Source: a virus. Taken from it: DNA of 64,000 bases. A program made the position numbers and the translations under genes. Location of the stretch: the IMG/VR virus record IMGVR_UViG_3300032931_001151, positions 62,001-126,000 of that record. One strand, written 5' to 3'. Of this stretch, positions 43,491-51,330 are shown one piece after another. The notes under the pieces are model-generated. The model was not told the DNA's origin. It did no database searches and worked only from the letters and a program-made list of their open reading frames with translations. Each line of letters begins with the position of its first letter. Position 1 is the stretch's first letter.

Positions 43491-45125
43491 TTATATCTTT
43501 GAAGATATATCTGGATTACCCGCCTTGTCAACACCATCGTCTTTTTCTAATGACGTTACATCTAAAGCTACTTTATCTTGTTTAGGACTATTAACGAAAC
43601 TACTTGGAGTAATTGGCGTAGTAGGATTGGCAGGCGAGGCTGGAGACGCTACACCAATATAAGGAGTAGACGGCCCTGCACCAGGGCCGGGAAAACACCC
43701 GACATGAAGAGCGTTTGATATAGGAACAGACATTTGAATGTTTCCACCAAAACCACCCGGATCAACTTTAAATGAAGATCCCGCATTTATAACAAATTGA
43801 GAATCTATATTCATAGTTGATGCTGCACCAGAGAATTTCAATGCTTGAGCATTCATATCAATTGTTTGTGCTGTCACTTTTAATGCGGAACAAATTATAC
43901 CTATCTCGTTAGATGATTGAAGTGCTATATTACCAGAAGCAATGATTTTAGTGTCCCCGGTTGAATTTAAACTCGTATTTCCCATAACGGTTGCCGACAT
44001 ATTATTATTAACGGTGGCATCAACATTGCCCCCAACTTTCATTATAACATCTTTATCTACTTGGACTTGCATATTGCCACCAATATGAGCATTCAAGTTT
44101 CCAGAAGATACTTCAACGTTAGCATGACCCTTCTCAACAACTATATCAATATCCCCCTCTCGAACGACAATCCCAACATTCTTTTTAACATTCAATTGAC
44201 AATGTTCTTCGCCTTGAATGAATATATTACCTTGAGCAAATAAATCATAATCGCCTATAATGTGTAATTCCTTATGTCCCGCAACTAATTCTTCATCATT
44301 ACTATTAATGGTACTTCCTGCCGATTTAGTAGTACCTACAATAGTTTTTCTATGACCGTATTCGCTTACAAAGGTGGTCGTACCCTTGTTTATTAAATAA
44401 TATCTTTCTTTCCCATCTTGATTGACTACTATGAATGTAGTACCATTTTTTGAAGTAAATGAGGTTACATCCTGTTGGTTAATATCATCAATTGGATATA
44501 CGTTGACTCTAGGCTTACTACAATAGGTTTGCACTAAAGCATTTTGAGCGGGAATAGATCCATTGTGAGCATTTTTATCCGGCGTAAATCCGGTTCTTAA
44601 GTTACTTACATCATTAATAGTATCGTTTACGTCTTGTGTTAATTTTCTTTGTTGTTCTTTCCAATCTTGTTGTTTTGGGCTTGTAGCCCAATATTGGGGT
44701 CTATTATGATTGCTAGAGTCAAAAAAGACCCATACTATAGTTCCCTTACGAGGAACCGTAAAGAATCCACCAGTTCCACAATCATCTTCTACCGGATCCG
44801 TGAATTTCCCACTATTAGGAGTTAACTGAGTTGCGGACTTTCCTGGCATAGTTTTTTCGTCGCCACTTGGTCTATATCTATCCGAAGATGTATCATTATT
44901 TTCTATATTATGACCACCTGACCAATATACTCCAAGACAAGGCTCGGCCCAAGGAAGGTGTAAGGTGGGAGTTTCAGCCGCAAATGGGCTATGTAGGCCA
45001 AATATTCTTACTTGTACTCTACCAGCTTTTTTCGGATCTACATTATTTTCTACAATAGCTCTATAATTCCCATTAAAGTGAGAATCGTCTTTCGTAAAAT
45101 CATCGTATTCTTGTCCAAATCCCAT
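43491..45125 (-). CDS. baseplate central spike, gp5-like, without lysozyme domain
   Basis: 544 residues. An N-terminal OB-fold (YRAIVENNVDPKKAGRVQVR, IFGLHSP, then GGFFTVPRKGTIVWVFFDSS and the segment ending RPQYW, residues about 19-150) is followed by a linker and a triple-stranded beta-helix (residues about 255-440) with short V..V..G repeats: GDIDIVVEKGHANVEVSSGN, LNAHIGGNMQVQVDKDVIMK, VGGNVDATVNNNMSATVMGN. This is the T4 gp5/VgrG/P2 V spike plan. T4 gp5 has a lysozyme between the OB-fold and helix; no such domain is seen here. The Pro/Ser-rich C-terminus (SPASPANPTTPITPSS) is unlike T4. Confidence 0.85.
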   Translation of the reverse strand: MGFGQEYDDFTKDDSHFNGNYRAIVENNVDPKKAGRVQVRIFGLHSPFAAETPTLHLPWAEPCLGVYWSGGHNIENNDTSSDRYRPSGDEKTMPGKSATQLTPNSGKFTDPVEDDCGTGGFFTVPRKGTIVWVFFDSSNHNRPQYWATSPKQQDWKEQQRKLTQDVNDTINDVSNLRTGFTPDKNAHNGSIPAQNALVQTYCSKPRVNVYPIDDINQQDVTSFTSKNGTTFIVVNQDGKERYYLINKGTTTFVSEYGHRKTIVGTTKSAGSTINSNDEELVAGHKELHIIGDYDLFAQGNIFIQGEEHCQLNVKKNVGIVVREGDIDIVVEKGHANVEVSSGNLNAHIGGNMQVQVDKDVIMKVGGNVDATVNNNMSATVMGNTSLNSTGDTKIIASGNIALQSSNEIGIICSALKVTAQTIDMNAQALKFSGAASTMNIDSQFVINAGSSFKVDPGGFGGNIQMSVPISNALHVGCFPGPGAGPSTPYIGVASPASPANPTTPITPSSFVNSPKQDKVALDVTSLEKDDGVDKAGNPDISSKI

Positions 45126-45137
45126 TAATATGCCTTT

Positions 45138-45398
45138 TTAATAAAAGAGTACTAACCAAACTATCTTTTCAACATGAGTTTCGGGATCGGCTTTAACGGT
45201 TTCAAGAACATTCAACCCATTATAAAACCAATGCTCACGAGCATATGACATCAACTCATTATATTTATCGGGGGTTGGTTCAAGTTCTACTATATCACCT
45301 ATGACATCTTCATATTTTGCCCATTCGGATTTAGGCAAAGTTCCTTTAAGAACCATTCGAGATGTATCTTTAGATGTTTCTATGGCTATTGAAGACAT
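45138..45398 (-). CDS. hypothetical protein, 86 aa, next to the spike
   Basis: 86 residues: MSSIAIETSKDTSRMVLKGT, then PKSEWAKYEDVIGDIVELEP, and a helical end (HWFYNGLNVLETVKADPETH, VEKIVWLVLFY). It sits 12 bases before the spike gene in the same late operon, so a small baseplate or assembly role is likely; no family recognised. Confidence 0.6.
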   Translation of the reverse strand: MSSIAIETSKDTSRMVLKGTLPKSEWAKYEDVIGDIVELEPTPDKYNELMSYAREHWFYNGLNVLETVKADPETHVEKIVWLVLFY

Positions 45399-45399
45399 A

Positions 45400-46035
45400 T
45401 TATTTGACTATACTAATATCATCATTATCTAAAGAAACATTATTCCAATCTTGGATTATTTTTCTAGTAACAACTCTACCGTTAATCATGGTATCAAAAT
45501 ATGCGGCGACTTGTAGTATCCCATTCACAACCCTAGTTTCAGTTTGAAAATATCCTTCGGATTGTGTACTCTTTATTGGAAAAGTATCACTTGGTTTATC
45601 TACTATTCCCAAATTAGCACTAATTCTTTTAGAAGTTTCTTCGTCTACTTTATATTCTCCTGGAATATTCTCCGGAATCTTAACTGGGCCTGATATATAT
45701 CCGTGTATATCAGTCATACATTCATATTCTTTTTCCAAATCAGCAATAGAATTTGAACCCGTTGCTTTTTTTGTAGATGCTAATAAAGTGTTATATTTCT
45801 CAAGAAGTACCTTGATTTCACCGTCTTTATCATTAAGTTTACTTTCAAGCACCTTATTAGCATCTTTTAAGATTGCAACTTCTTCATTAGTATGGGCTTC
45901 TAGATCGGATCCATGAGTAAGATTACTTACGAATTTTATTATTCCACCCTGAGAAGTAATATTAGAATAAATTTCTTTATCTTTAAGGGCCGATGTTAAT
46001 ATTGAATTATATAATTCTTGGGGTATGTCTAACAT
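45400..46035 (-). CDS. hypothetical late protein with coiled coil, 211 aa
   Basis: 211 residues. Residues about 60-95 (EVAILKDANKVLESKLNDKD followed by GEIKVLLEKYNTLLAS) form a coiled coil; the C-terminal half is beta-type (YFQTETRVVNGILQVAAYFD, then TMINGRVVTRKIIQDW). The ribosome site AAGGAGA lies in the 3' arm of the 17-bp hairpin at 46042-46082. First gene of the late baseplate block; a virion or assembly role is inferred from position. Confidence 0.6.
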   Translation of the reverse strand: MLDIPQELYNSILTSALKDKEIYSNITSQGGIIKFVSNLTHGSDLEAHTNEEVAILKDANKVLESKLNDKDGEIKVLLEKYNTLLASTKKATGSNSIADLEKEYECMTDIHGYISGPVKIPENIPGEYKVDEETSKRISANLGIVDKPSDTFPIKSTQSEGYFQTETRVVNGILQVAAYFDTMINGRVVTRKIIQDWNNVSLDNDDISIVK

Positions 46036-46041
46036 ATAAGA

Positions 46042-46082
46042 AATCTCCTTCGTGATATGACTATTATATCACGAAGGAGATT
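46042..46082 (-). promoter_or_regulatory. 17-bp hairpin with TATAAT at the loop and SD in the 3' arm
   Basis: AATCTCCTTCGTGATAT (46042-46058) and ATATCACGAAGGAGATT (46066-46082) pair perfectly over 17 bp with a 7-base loop. On the - strand the loop edge reads TATAAT (46068 to 46063), without a -35 hexamer, and the 3' arm holds AAGGAGA, the ribosome site of the gene starting at 46035. RNA from the HNH gene upstream would lock the ribosome site away; RNA started near 46056 would expose it. Confidence 0.78.
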
Positions 46083-46088
46083 AACTTT

Positions 46089-46622
46089 TCACCAAAGATT
46101 TACATTATTCTCTTTAAGCCAATCAATCCAATTTGACCTCTCAACCGATGAGACTCCTTTAATATAAACGGCAAGCCTTTCACTATCACTTAGCTCTTTT
46201 GGTTGGAATCCCATTTTTAATCCGGCTTGATCGGGTGTACGGTTGCTCTTTTTTGTGTTGCAATTTTTACAAGTCGCAACTATATTAAAACTTTTATTGG
46301 GTCCATTTTGACCTAATGGAATTATATGATCTCTATTTCCATTTTTAATAGTTAATTTACATCCACAATAGCAGCAAGTATATGAATCTCTAGCAAGAAT
46401 GTATCGGAGAGATGTAGAAGCATTTCTTCTTCTTTTTGAAACATCTTTGTATTTCTTTAGAACAATGATACTAGGAACTTTCCAAGTACAAAATTGTGAT
46501 CTCATTACTTTATCGTAAGCATGAACAATTTCAGCTTTTCCTTCAAGATACATTACAAGAGCATCAAAGCTATTTATTATGTTAATATAGGTGTAGTCGG
46601 CATTAAGTACGAGCGAACGCAT
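46089..46622 (-). CDS. HNH endonuclease
   Basis: 177 residues. The HNH core with two zinc-binding CxxC pairs is clear: YTCCYCGCKL (Cys83, Cys86), NRDHIIPLGQNGPNKSFNIV (Asp98-His99) and CKNCNTKKSNRTP (Cys118, Cys121). The N-terminal part (MRSLVLNADYTYINIINSFD with ALVMYLEGKAEIVHAYDKV) is the one typical of the MRS-L-NAdy family of phage and bacterial HNH nucleases. Likely a free-standing homing endonuclease or packaging-associated nuclease; position among homing-type genes favours the first. It has its own consensus promoter. Confidence 0.85.
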   Translation of the reverse strand: MRSLVLNADYTYINIINSFDALVMYLEGKAEIVHAYDKVMRSQFCTWKVPSIIVLKKYKDVSKRRRNASTSLRYILARDSYTCCYCGCKLTIKNGNRDHIIPLGQNGPNKSFNIVATCKNCNTKKSNRTPDQAGLKMGFQPKELSDSERLAVYIKGVSSVERSNWIDWLKENNVNLW

Positions 46623-46646
46623 TTTTATCCTTTCTATTATTTTTAT

Positions 46647-46674
46647 ATTATAAATGAAAAATAAGCTTTGTCAA
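46647..46674 (-). promoter_or_regulatory. consensus promoter for the HNH gene
   Basis: On the - strand: TTGACA (46674 to 46669), 16-base spacer, TATAAT (46652 to 46647). Both hexamers are perfect. The HNH ATG at 46622 follows after AAAGGAT. Confidence 0.75.
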
Positions 46675-46729
46675 GATTTTTCTTAAAAATCATTTTTCTC
46701 GTATATATAGTGTATAGGAGAAATACACA

Positions 46730-46894
46730 ATGAGAAAAGAACATCAAATCCATATCCGAGTTAATGATGAGGAAAAACAAAAAATGATTTTAAAGTCAAC
46801 TAAGCTTGGATTTAAACAATTAAGCGAATATCTACGATTTATTGGATTAAATTCTGAAACTAAAGTGGAAATTGACATAAAGGAAAAAAATTAA
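46730..46894 (+). CDS. ribbon-helix-helix (MobC-like) small DNA-binding protein
   Basis: 54 residues: HQIHIRVNDEEKQKMILKST followed by KLGFKQLSEYLRFIGLN has the beta-strand then two-helix pattern of ribbon-helix-helix proteins, close to the MobC/plasmid-relaxosome type. These bind DNA as dimers, often as repressors of their own operon. The stop overlaps the next ATG (TAATG), so it is coupled to the endonuclease gene. TAGGAGA is the ribosome site. It may control expression of the endonuclease or of the divergent HNH gene. Confidence 0.65.
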   Translation: MRKEHQIHIRVNDEEKQKMILKSTKLGFKQLSEYLRFIGLNSETKVEIDIKEKN

Positions 46895-48054
46895 TGATTG
46901 CTAAACTAACCCAAGAAGAATTTGTATATAAAGCAAATAAAATACATAATAACAAATATACATATGATAAAACTGAATATGTTAATGCTAAATCAAAAAT
47001 AACAATAACGTGTCCCGTTCATGGAAATTTTACCCAACTTGCTAATAATCACATTAATGGTTATGGATGTAAGAAGTGCGCTAAAGAAGAACTATACTCT
47101 AATAATACTATGACAATTGACGAATTTCTATCCAAGTCAAACAAAATACATAATAATTTTTATATATACACTAAAACTAAATATATAAAAAGTTATAAAA
47201 AAATTATTATAACTTGCCCAAAACACGGAGATTTTGAACAATTACCCTACGTTCACATAAGGGGATTTGGTTGTATAAAATGTAGCAATGAAAAGAAATC
47301 TCTTCAATATACACATTCAAACGACGACTTCATAAAAAAAGCAAATGTGATACACAATAAGCTCTACGACTATTCAAAATGCATCTATAAAGGAACTCGT
47401 GCAAAGATATGCATTATTTGCCCAATACATGGGGAATTTCACCAAATAGCACATAACCATTTAAATGGGATGGGGTGTAAAAAATGTGCTATGATATCTC
47501 AAAAGAGTATTATTACAAAATCTAACAAAGAATTTATTGATAGATGTAGAAATGTTCACGGAAATTTATATAATTATGATAAAACCAACTATAAAGGTAG
47601 TAAATATAAAGTTTGTATTACCTGTAATAGCCATGGACCGTTCTATCAATCCGCAGGAGGACACCTAAAAGGACAAGGATGTCCAAAATGCAACAACTCT
47701 AAAGGTGAAAACATAATAAATAATTTCTTAATTCGCAATAATATAGAATTTATACCAGAAAAAACATTCCAAGGCTGTAAATTTAAAAAATTGTTACCAT
47801 TTGATTTCTACATTCCATCTCATAACTTATGTATTGAATTTGATGGAAAGCAACATTTTGAATCTGTTGACTATTTTGGAGGGGAGAAGCATCTTAAATA
47901 TATTAAAAACAACGATTTAATTAAAACCAATTATTGTATTAGTAATGGAATAAAGTTGCTTCGTATAAAATATACGGATTTTGATAATATTGAGTTTATT
48001 TTAAATACTCAATTGAATATCACTACCGCAACACCCGAAACTATTTTCAAGTAA
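46894..48054 (+). CDS. homing-type endonuclease with four DUF723 repeats and a VSR-like nuclease domain
   Basis: 386 residues. Four tandem repeats of about 70 residues (starting near 1, 66, 135 and 211) each read F..KaN.IHNN.Y.Y.KT.Y....KI.I.CP.HG.F.Q....H..G.GC.KC, the DUF723 DNA-reading module with one CP.HG and one C..C zinc site. The C-terminal domain (GENIINNFLIRNNIEFIPEK near 273, then LPFDFYIPSHNLCIEFDGKQ and HF) is a PD-(D/E)xK nuclease of the VSR/DUF559 type. This layout is found in free-standing homing endonucleases of large phages. It is inserted between the late tail block and the glycosyltransferase cluster. Confidence 0.8.
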   Translation: MIAKLTQEEFVYKANKIHNNKYTYDKTEYVNAKSKITITCPVHGNFTQLANNHINGYGCKKCAKEELYSNNTMTIDEFLSKSNKIHNNFYIYTKTKYIKSYKKIIITCPKHGDFEQLPYVHIRGFGCIKCSNEKKSLQYTHSNDDFIKKANVIHNKLYDYSKCIYKGTRAKICIICPIHGEFHQIAHNHLNGMGCKKCAMISQKSIITKSNKEFIDRCRNVHGNLYNYDKTNYKGSKYKVCITCNSHGPFYQSAGGHLKGQGCPKCNNSKGENIINNFLIRNNIEFIPEKTFQGCKFKKLLPFDFYIPSHNLCIEFDGKQHFESVDYFGGEKHLKYIKNNDLIKTNYCISNGIKLLRIKYTDFDNIEFILNTQLNITTATPETIFK

Positions 48055-48079
48055 CTAATAATTATCTAAATTTTCATAC

Positions 48080-48107
48080 TTGACATCTCCAAAACATATG
48101 CTATACT
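48080..48107 (+). promoter_or_regulatory. promoter for the secreted-protein gene
   Basis: TTGACA (48080-48085), 16-base spacer, TATACT (48102-48107). The -10 is preceded by TGC, making an extended -10. The ATG at 48129 has ribosome site AAGGAGA. Confidence 0.7.
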
Positions 48108-48128
48108 CCGTCACACAAGGAGAAAGAA

Positions 48129-48785
48129 ATGCTCAAATCCATCACCCTCGCCCTTTTAGTCGGAAGCCTCTTCGGAGCCGACCAAGCCCCGCCTAAAGTG
48201 GCTGACACTATCTATGACAAGGCAGTGGCCGACAATATCAAAGATGCCCAAAGGGGTTATGAAGCATATCAAAAGGCCCTTGAATTGGCTAACCAGAAGA
48301 TTCTCAAGAGTCTTGAGGCTGCCAAGACCGATCTAAATAATCCACAGAAGGGGAAGTTGACCATCAAGGAGCGATCACAGGCGATTGATGAGATTGATAC
48401 TAAAATCGCATCATTGAAGGCCGGAGCATTGGCAGATCTTGTTGTCCAAAAGGCGAAAGAGGGGCTTATGGGGGATGGGGGAAATGGGAAAATTGATGAA
48501 AATAAATATCTTGGGACATTTACTACCAACGAACTTGGAGACTTTTCCATACAAATGAAAGATGGAAGTTTGTACTTAACGGAACTATCAACATCAAATC
48601 ATAGTGTTTCTTCAAAAATAATTGATGGAACCGTAGTGTTTCAATGGTCAAATAACAACGGCATACTTGTAGCAAAGGTAATTAAACCAACAGTCACATT
48701 AAATTACTATTCCAAAGCATACAAGGGTTCTCTAATTGTCCCACAAACCTCCCCAAGTTGGTCATATCAAGGCAAATTTAAATAA
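48129..48785 (+). CDS. secreted or periplasmic protein of chimeric composition, 218 aa
   Basis: 218 residues. The N-terminus MLKSITLALLVGSLFGA is a typical cleavable signal peptide. Residues about 25-115 are helical and Ala/Lys-rich (YDKAVADNIKDAQRGYEAYQ, KALELANQKILKSLEAAKTD). Residues about 130-218 are a beta-type domain (DFSIQMKDGSLYLTELSTS...GTVVFQWSNNNGILVAKV). The first 350 bases are visibly richer in G+C than anything nearby, while the last 300 return to phage-like AT-rich DNA, which suggests a host-derived 5' half joined to a phage-type 3' half. Function unknown; export suggests action on the host envelope. Confidence 0.65.
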   Translation: MLKSITLALLVGSLFGADQAPPKVADTIYDKAVADNIKDAQRGYEAYQKALELANQKILKSLEAAKTDLNNPQKGKLTIKERSQAIDEIDTKIASLKAGALADLVVQKAKEGLMGDGGNGKIDENKYLGTFTTNELGDFSIQMKDGSLYLTELSTSNHSVSSKIIDGTVVFQWSNNNGILVAKVIKPTVTLNYYSKAYKGSLIVPQTSPSWSYQGKFK

Positions 48786-48786
48786 A

Positions 48787-49557
48787 TCAATAATTACAAA
48801 GTTCATCATATTTTCTTGACATTATATCGAGCCTATTCTTAAATCCCGCATAATGTCTTAAAATATTTGTACCTTTTTTATCATAACGAAAGGAGACAAA
48901 TGAATCGTCTCCTTTTGTTGATTTGATTAGACCGCTTCGTATTATATAATTCAGTGAGGGTTGATCATACCACCATTTATAAATTTTATCATTATGATTA
49001 AAAATGGTAGATCTCCATATATCGTAAGTGCCGGTATATATAGAGTCTCTACTAATTATGTATTGTCCGGAGTTTATACCTCTAAAATCTTTTAATAAAA
49101 ATAAATCTCGATGATTAAAATATCTTGAGAAAAATGGTTTGTTGATATTCATTGTGCTCTCATAATACACGAAATCATTTGTTGGCTCGTTGAAATAATT
49201 AGTTATTTTGTTTTCACATATTATGTCGTCGTCAAGAACCATTATTTTTGAATATTTCCCAACGTCTATGTGTTCATCAATATACATTTTTAAGAACGCT
49301 GGATGAAAAACATGTTTAGGTTCTATGGTTGAAACATCATATTTGGAGAATTCTCTATGGTTATCGGTTATTACGAGAATTTCATCTTTATACTCTCCAA
49401 ATTTACGAAGACTCTTAATAAGTATTTTCGCCATATCGTAATGTTCGCAGTGTGAAGTTGATATGATACAAATTAAATTCTTCTCATTTCCGCCCAACTT
49501 TTCTAACTTATTTTTGATTATTTCTGGGTGTATCTGTGTATCTCTAATTATTCTCAT
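48787..49557 (-). CDS. GT-A-fold glycosyltransferase, 256 aa
   Basis: 256 residues. ICIISTSHCEHYDMAKILIK (near 29), KILVITDN-type strand (DEILVITDN) and VLDDDIICENKI (Asp109-111) give the GT-A nucleotide-sugar and metal site. INSGQYIISRDS and WWYDQPSLNYII are typical acceptor-side motifs of GT8-like enzymes. The first residues, MRIIRDTQIH, resemble the starts of the two GT25-like neighbours (MKVIRDSNLH, MKILHETPKL), hinting at a shared leader. Probable role: modification of host surface glycans, phage DNA or virion proteins; the target cannot be told. Confidence 0.65.
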   Translation of the reverse strand: MRIIRDTQIHPEIIKNKLEKLGGNEKNLICIISTSHCEHYDMAKILIKSLRKFGEYKDEILVITDNHREFSKYDVSTIEPKHVFHPAFLKMYIDEHIDVGKYSKIMVLDDDIICENKITNYFNEPTNDFVYYESTMNINKPFFSRYFNHRDLFLLKDFRGINSGQYIISRDSIYTGTYDIWRSTIFNHNDKIYKWWYDQPSLNYIIRSGLIKSTKGDDSFVSFRYDKKGTNILRHYAGFKNRLDIMSRKYDELCNY

Positions 49558-49560
49558 TTA

Positions 49561-50283
49561 TTATTCTCCCGTTAGCAAATCTTTATAATCATCCTTATGT
49601 TTAAATCTTTTCATCACTTTACCTTCTATGTCTGAATAGTCATCAAGTTGTAGAGCATATTCTTTTCCTGTACAATATGTTATTAGTCCACTATTAACTA
49701 AAGTATAATCTAACCCGTTCTTATCCGTTTCTTTCTTCTTCATATGACTGTATATCTTCTCCAAATTATTTAAATATAAACATTGTGTACACCATGGCTT
49801 ACGGCTCATTCTTACTACAATCTCTTTCATTTGTTCGTTAGTTAATTTGTGTATTTGTGGATTATGGAAACAAAGTATCTCACAATCAGTCTCCCTAACT
49901 GCCTCCATTATGCTTCCAATATCATCTAAAATACATTTCCTGAATAGAACATCATCTTCTAAAAACAATATACGCTTCTCACCTCTACTCATAGCCAATT
50001 CAAGGATTTTGATGAACGATAGTTTATTCCCAACCGACCCATCTTTGTGCCTTATGGCATTGAATAATGTATAAGTAGAATTTAGTTGCTTGAATTGCCT
50101 ATTGAGGATTTCAAGCCTATCAGTCCGTTCTTCAAGATGATTGACATAAATGTTGTCAAAATATGCATTTAGGGAGTTGCTTGAAATATTAACGATACTA
50201 TCTCTCTTATCTCTCAACTCCTTTAAAATGCATTCTAAAGTTCCTCTATGAGTATGTAGATTTGAATCTCGAATCACCTTCAT
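49561..50283 (-). CDS. GT25-family glycosyltransferase, copy A
   Basis: 240 residues. The GT25 pattern is clear: IYVNHLEERTDRLEILNRQF (near 45; family vInL..r.dR), FNAIRHKDGSVGNKLSF, and the metal motif LEDDV (Glu109-Asp111) after RGEKRILF. GT25 enzymes add galactose or glucose to lipopolysaccharide or proteins. Residues about 36-135 are almost identical to copy B next door; the ends differ. The start overlaps the stop of copy B (ATGA). Confidence 0.72.
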   Translation of the reverse strand: MKVIRDSNLHTHRGTLECILKELRDKRDSIVNISSNSLNAYFDNIYVNHLEERTDRLEILNRQFKQLNSTYTLFNAIRHKDGSVGNKLSFIKILELAMSRGEKRILFLEDDVLFRKCILDDIGSIMEAVRETDCEILCFHNPQIHKLTNEQMKEIVVRMSRKPWCTQCLYLNNLEKIYSHMKKKETDKNGLDYTLVNSGLITYCTGKEYALQLDDYSDIEGKVMKRFKHKDDYKDLLTGE

Positions 50284-50957
50284 AACAAATCCTCATAAAT
50301 CCGCCTATGGTCAAATCGTCTCATAATCCTATTTTTAATATTTGAATAGTCGTCCAATTGTATGGCATATTCTTTACCCGTACAATATGATATTAGTCTA
50401 CTATAAACTAAAGTGTAATCTAAACCATTCGTATTGGATTCTCTTTCCTTCACATGCTCATAAATCTTCCCTAAATTACTCAAATATAAACACTGATTAC
50501 ACCAAATCTTATGCTTTCGTCTCACGATAAGCATTTTCTTTTCGTCTTCCGTTAGTTTAACTATTTGAGGATTATGGAAACAAAGTATCTCACAATCAGT
50601 CTCTCTAACTGCCTTCATTATGCTTCCGATATCATCTAAGATGCACTTCCGAAATAGTACATCATCTTCTAAAAACAATATACGCTTCTCACCTCTACTC
50701 ATAGCCAACTCAATAATTTTGATGAAAGATAGTTTATTCCCTACCGATCCATCTTTATGTCTTATGGCATTGAATAATGTATAAGTAGAATTAAGTTGCT
50801 TGAATTGCCTATTGAGGATTTCAAGCCTATCAGTCCGTTCTTCAAGATGATTGACATAGATGTTGTCAAAATATGCATTTAGGGAGTTGCTTGGAGTAGC
50901 CTTCATCTCCTTTGTAGTCGGTATGATCAATTTAGGAGTTTCGTGGAGTATTTTCAT
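50280..50957 (-). CDS. GT25-family glycosyltransferase, copy B
   Basis: 225 residues from the ATG at 50957, chosen because it overlaps the previous stop as ATGA and gives MKILHETPKL, similar to the neighbours' first residues. The central part (SNSLNAYFDNIYVNHLEERT onward through LFLEDDVLFRK and the CEILCFHNPQI segment) is nearly identical to copy A at both protein and DNA level, so this is a recent tandem duplication or gene-conversion pair. The C-terminal 90 residues have diverged (LTEDEKKMLIVRRKHKIWCN), which may mean different acceptors. Confidence 0.72.
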   Translation of the reverse strand: MKILHETPKLIIPTTKEMKATPSNSLNAYFDNIYVNHLEERTDRLEILNRQFKQLNSTYTLFNAIRHKDGSVGNKLSFIKIIELAMSRGEKRILFLEDDVLFRKCILDDIGSIMKAVRETDCEILCFHNPQIVKLTEDEKKMLIVRRKHKIWCNQCLYLSNLGKIYEHVKERESNTNGLDYTLVYSRLISYCTGKEYAIQLDDYSNIKNRIMRRFDHRRIYEDLL

Positions 50958-51328
50958 TCTTTCCGTTCCCACCATTTTTCAACTTTGTATTCATCGTAAT
51001 TCAATACACAATCCCAATATTCTTCTTTACTTCTATAAACCCACATAGGAATTCTAAATCCGGCGGCAATAAAACATGGACCGGATTGGGGTGTAATAAG
51101 TAAATCTAGGCTTCGTATCATTTCTACTATCCATTTAATATCACCTTTAGTTGGCCTCCAATCTTCGACCCCTTTAGGGATATATGTATTATCTTTATTT
51201 CCTATGGCAATTATAGTATGATCTGGATATTGCTCATGGGCTTGGGCGACCATTTCATCTACTATATGATTTGGAATATCCCCTTGAGTATTTGAGTGAG
51301 TTATTAAGCCAATTAGTTTGAGTCTCAT
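50954..51328 (-). CDS. GT9-like glycosyltransferase fragment, 124 aa
   Basis: 124 residues from the ATG at 51328, which lies two bases after the preceding stop. KLIGLITHSNTQGD, MIRSLDLLITPQSGPCFIAA and GFRIPMWVY match the C-terminal half of GT-B enzymes such as heptosyltransferases (GT9: D..i..dSGp.HiAaalg.P...l). The N-terminal Rossmann half is missing, so it is either a minimal stand-alone domain or a remnant. Overlaps copy B. Confidence 0.55.
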   Translation of the reverse strand: MRLKLIGLITHSNTQGDIPNHIVDEMVAQAHEQYPDHTIIAIGNKDNTYIPKGVEDWRPTKGDIKWIVEMIRSLDLLITPQSGPCFIAAGFRIPMWVYRSKEEYWDCVLNYDEYKVEKWWERKE

Positions 51329-51330
51329 AA

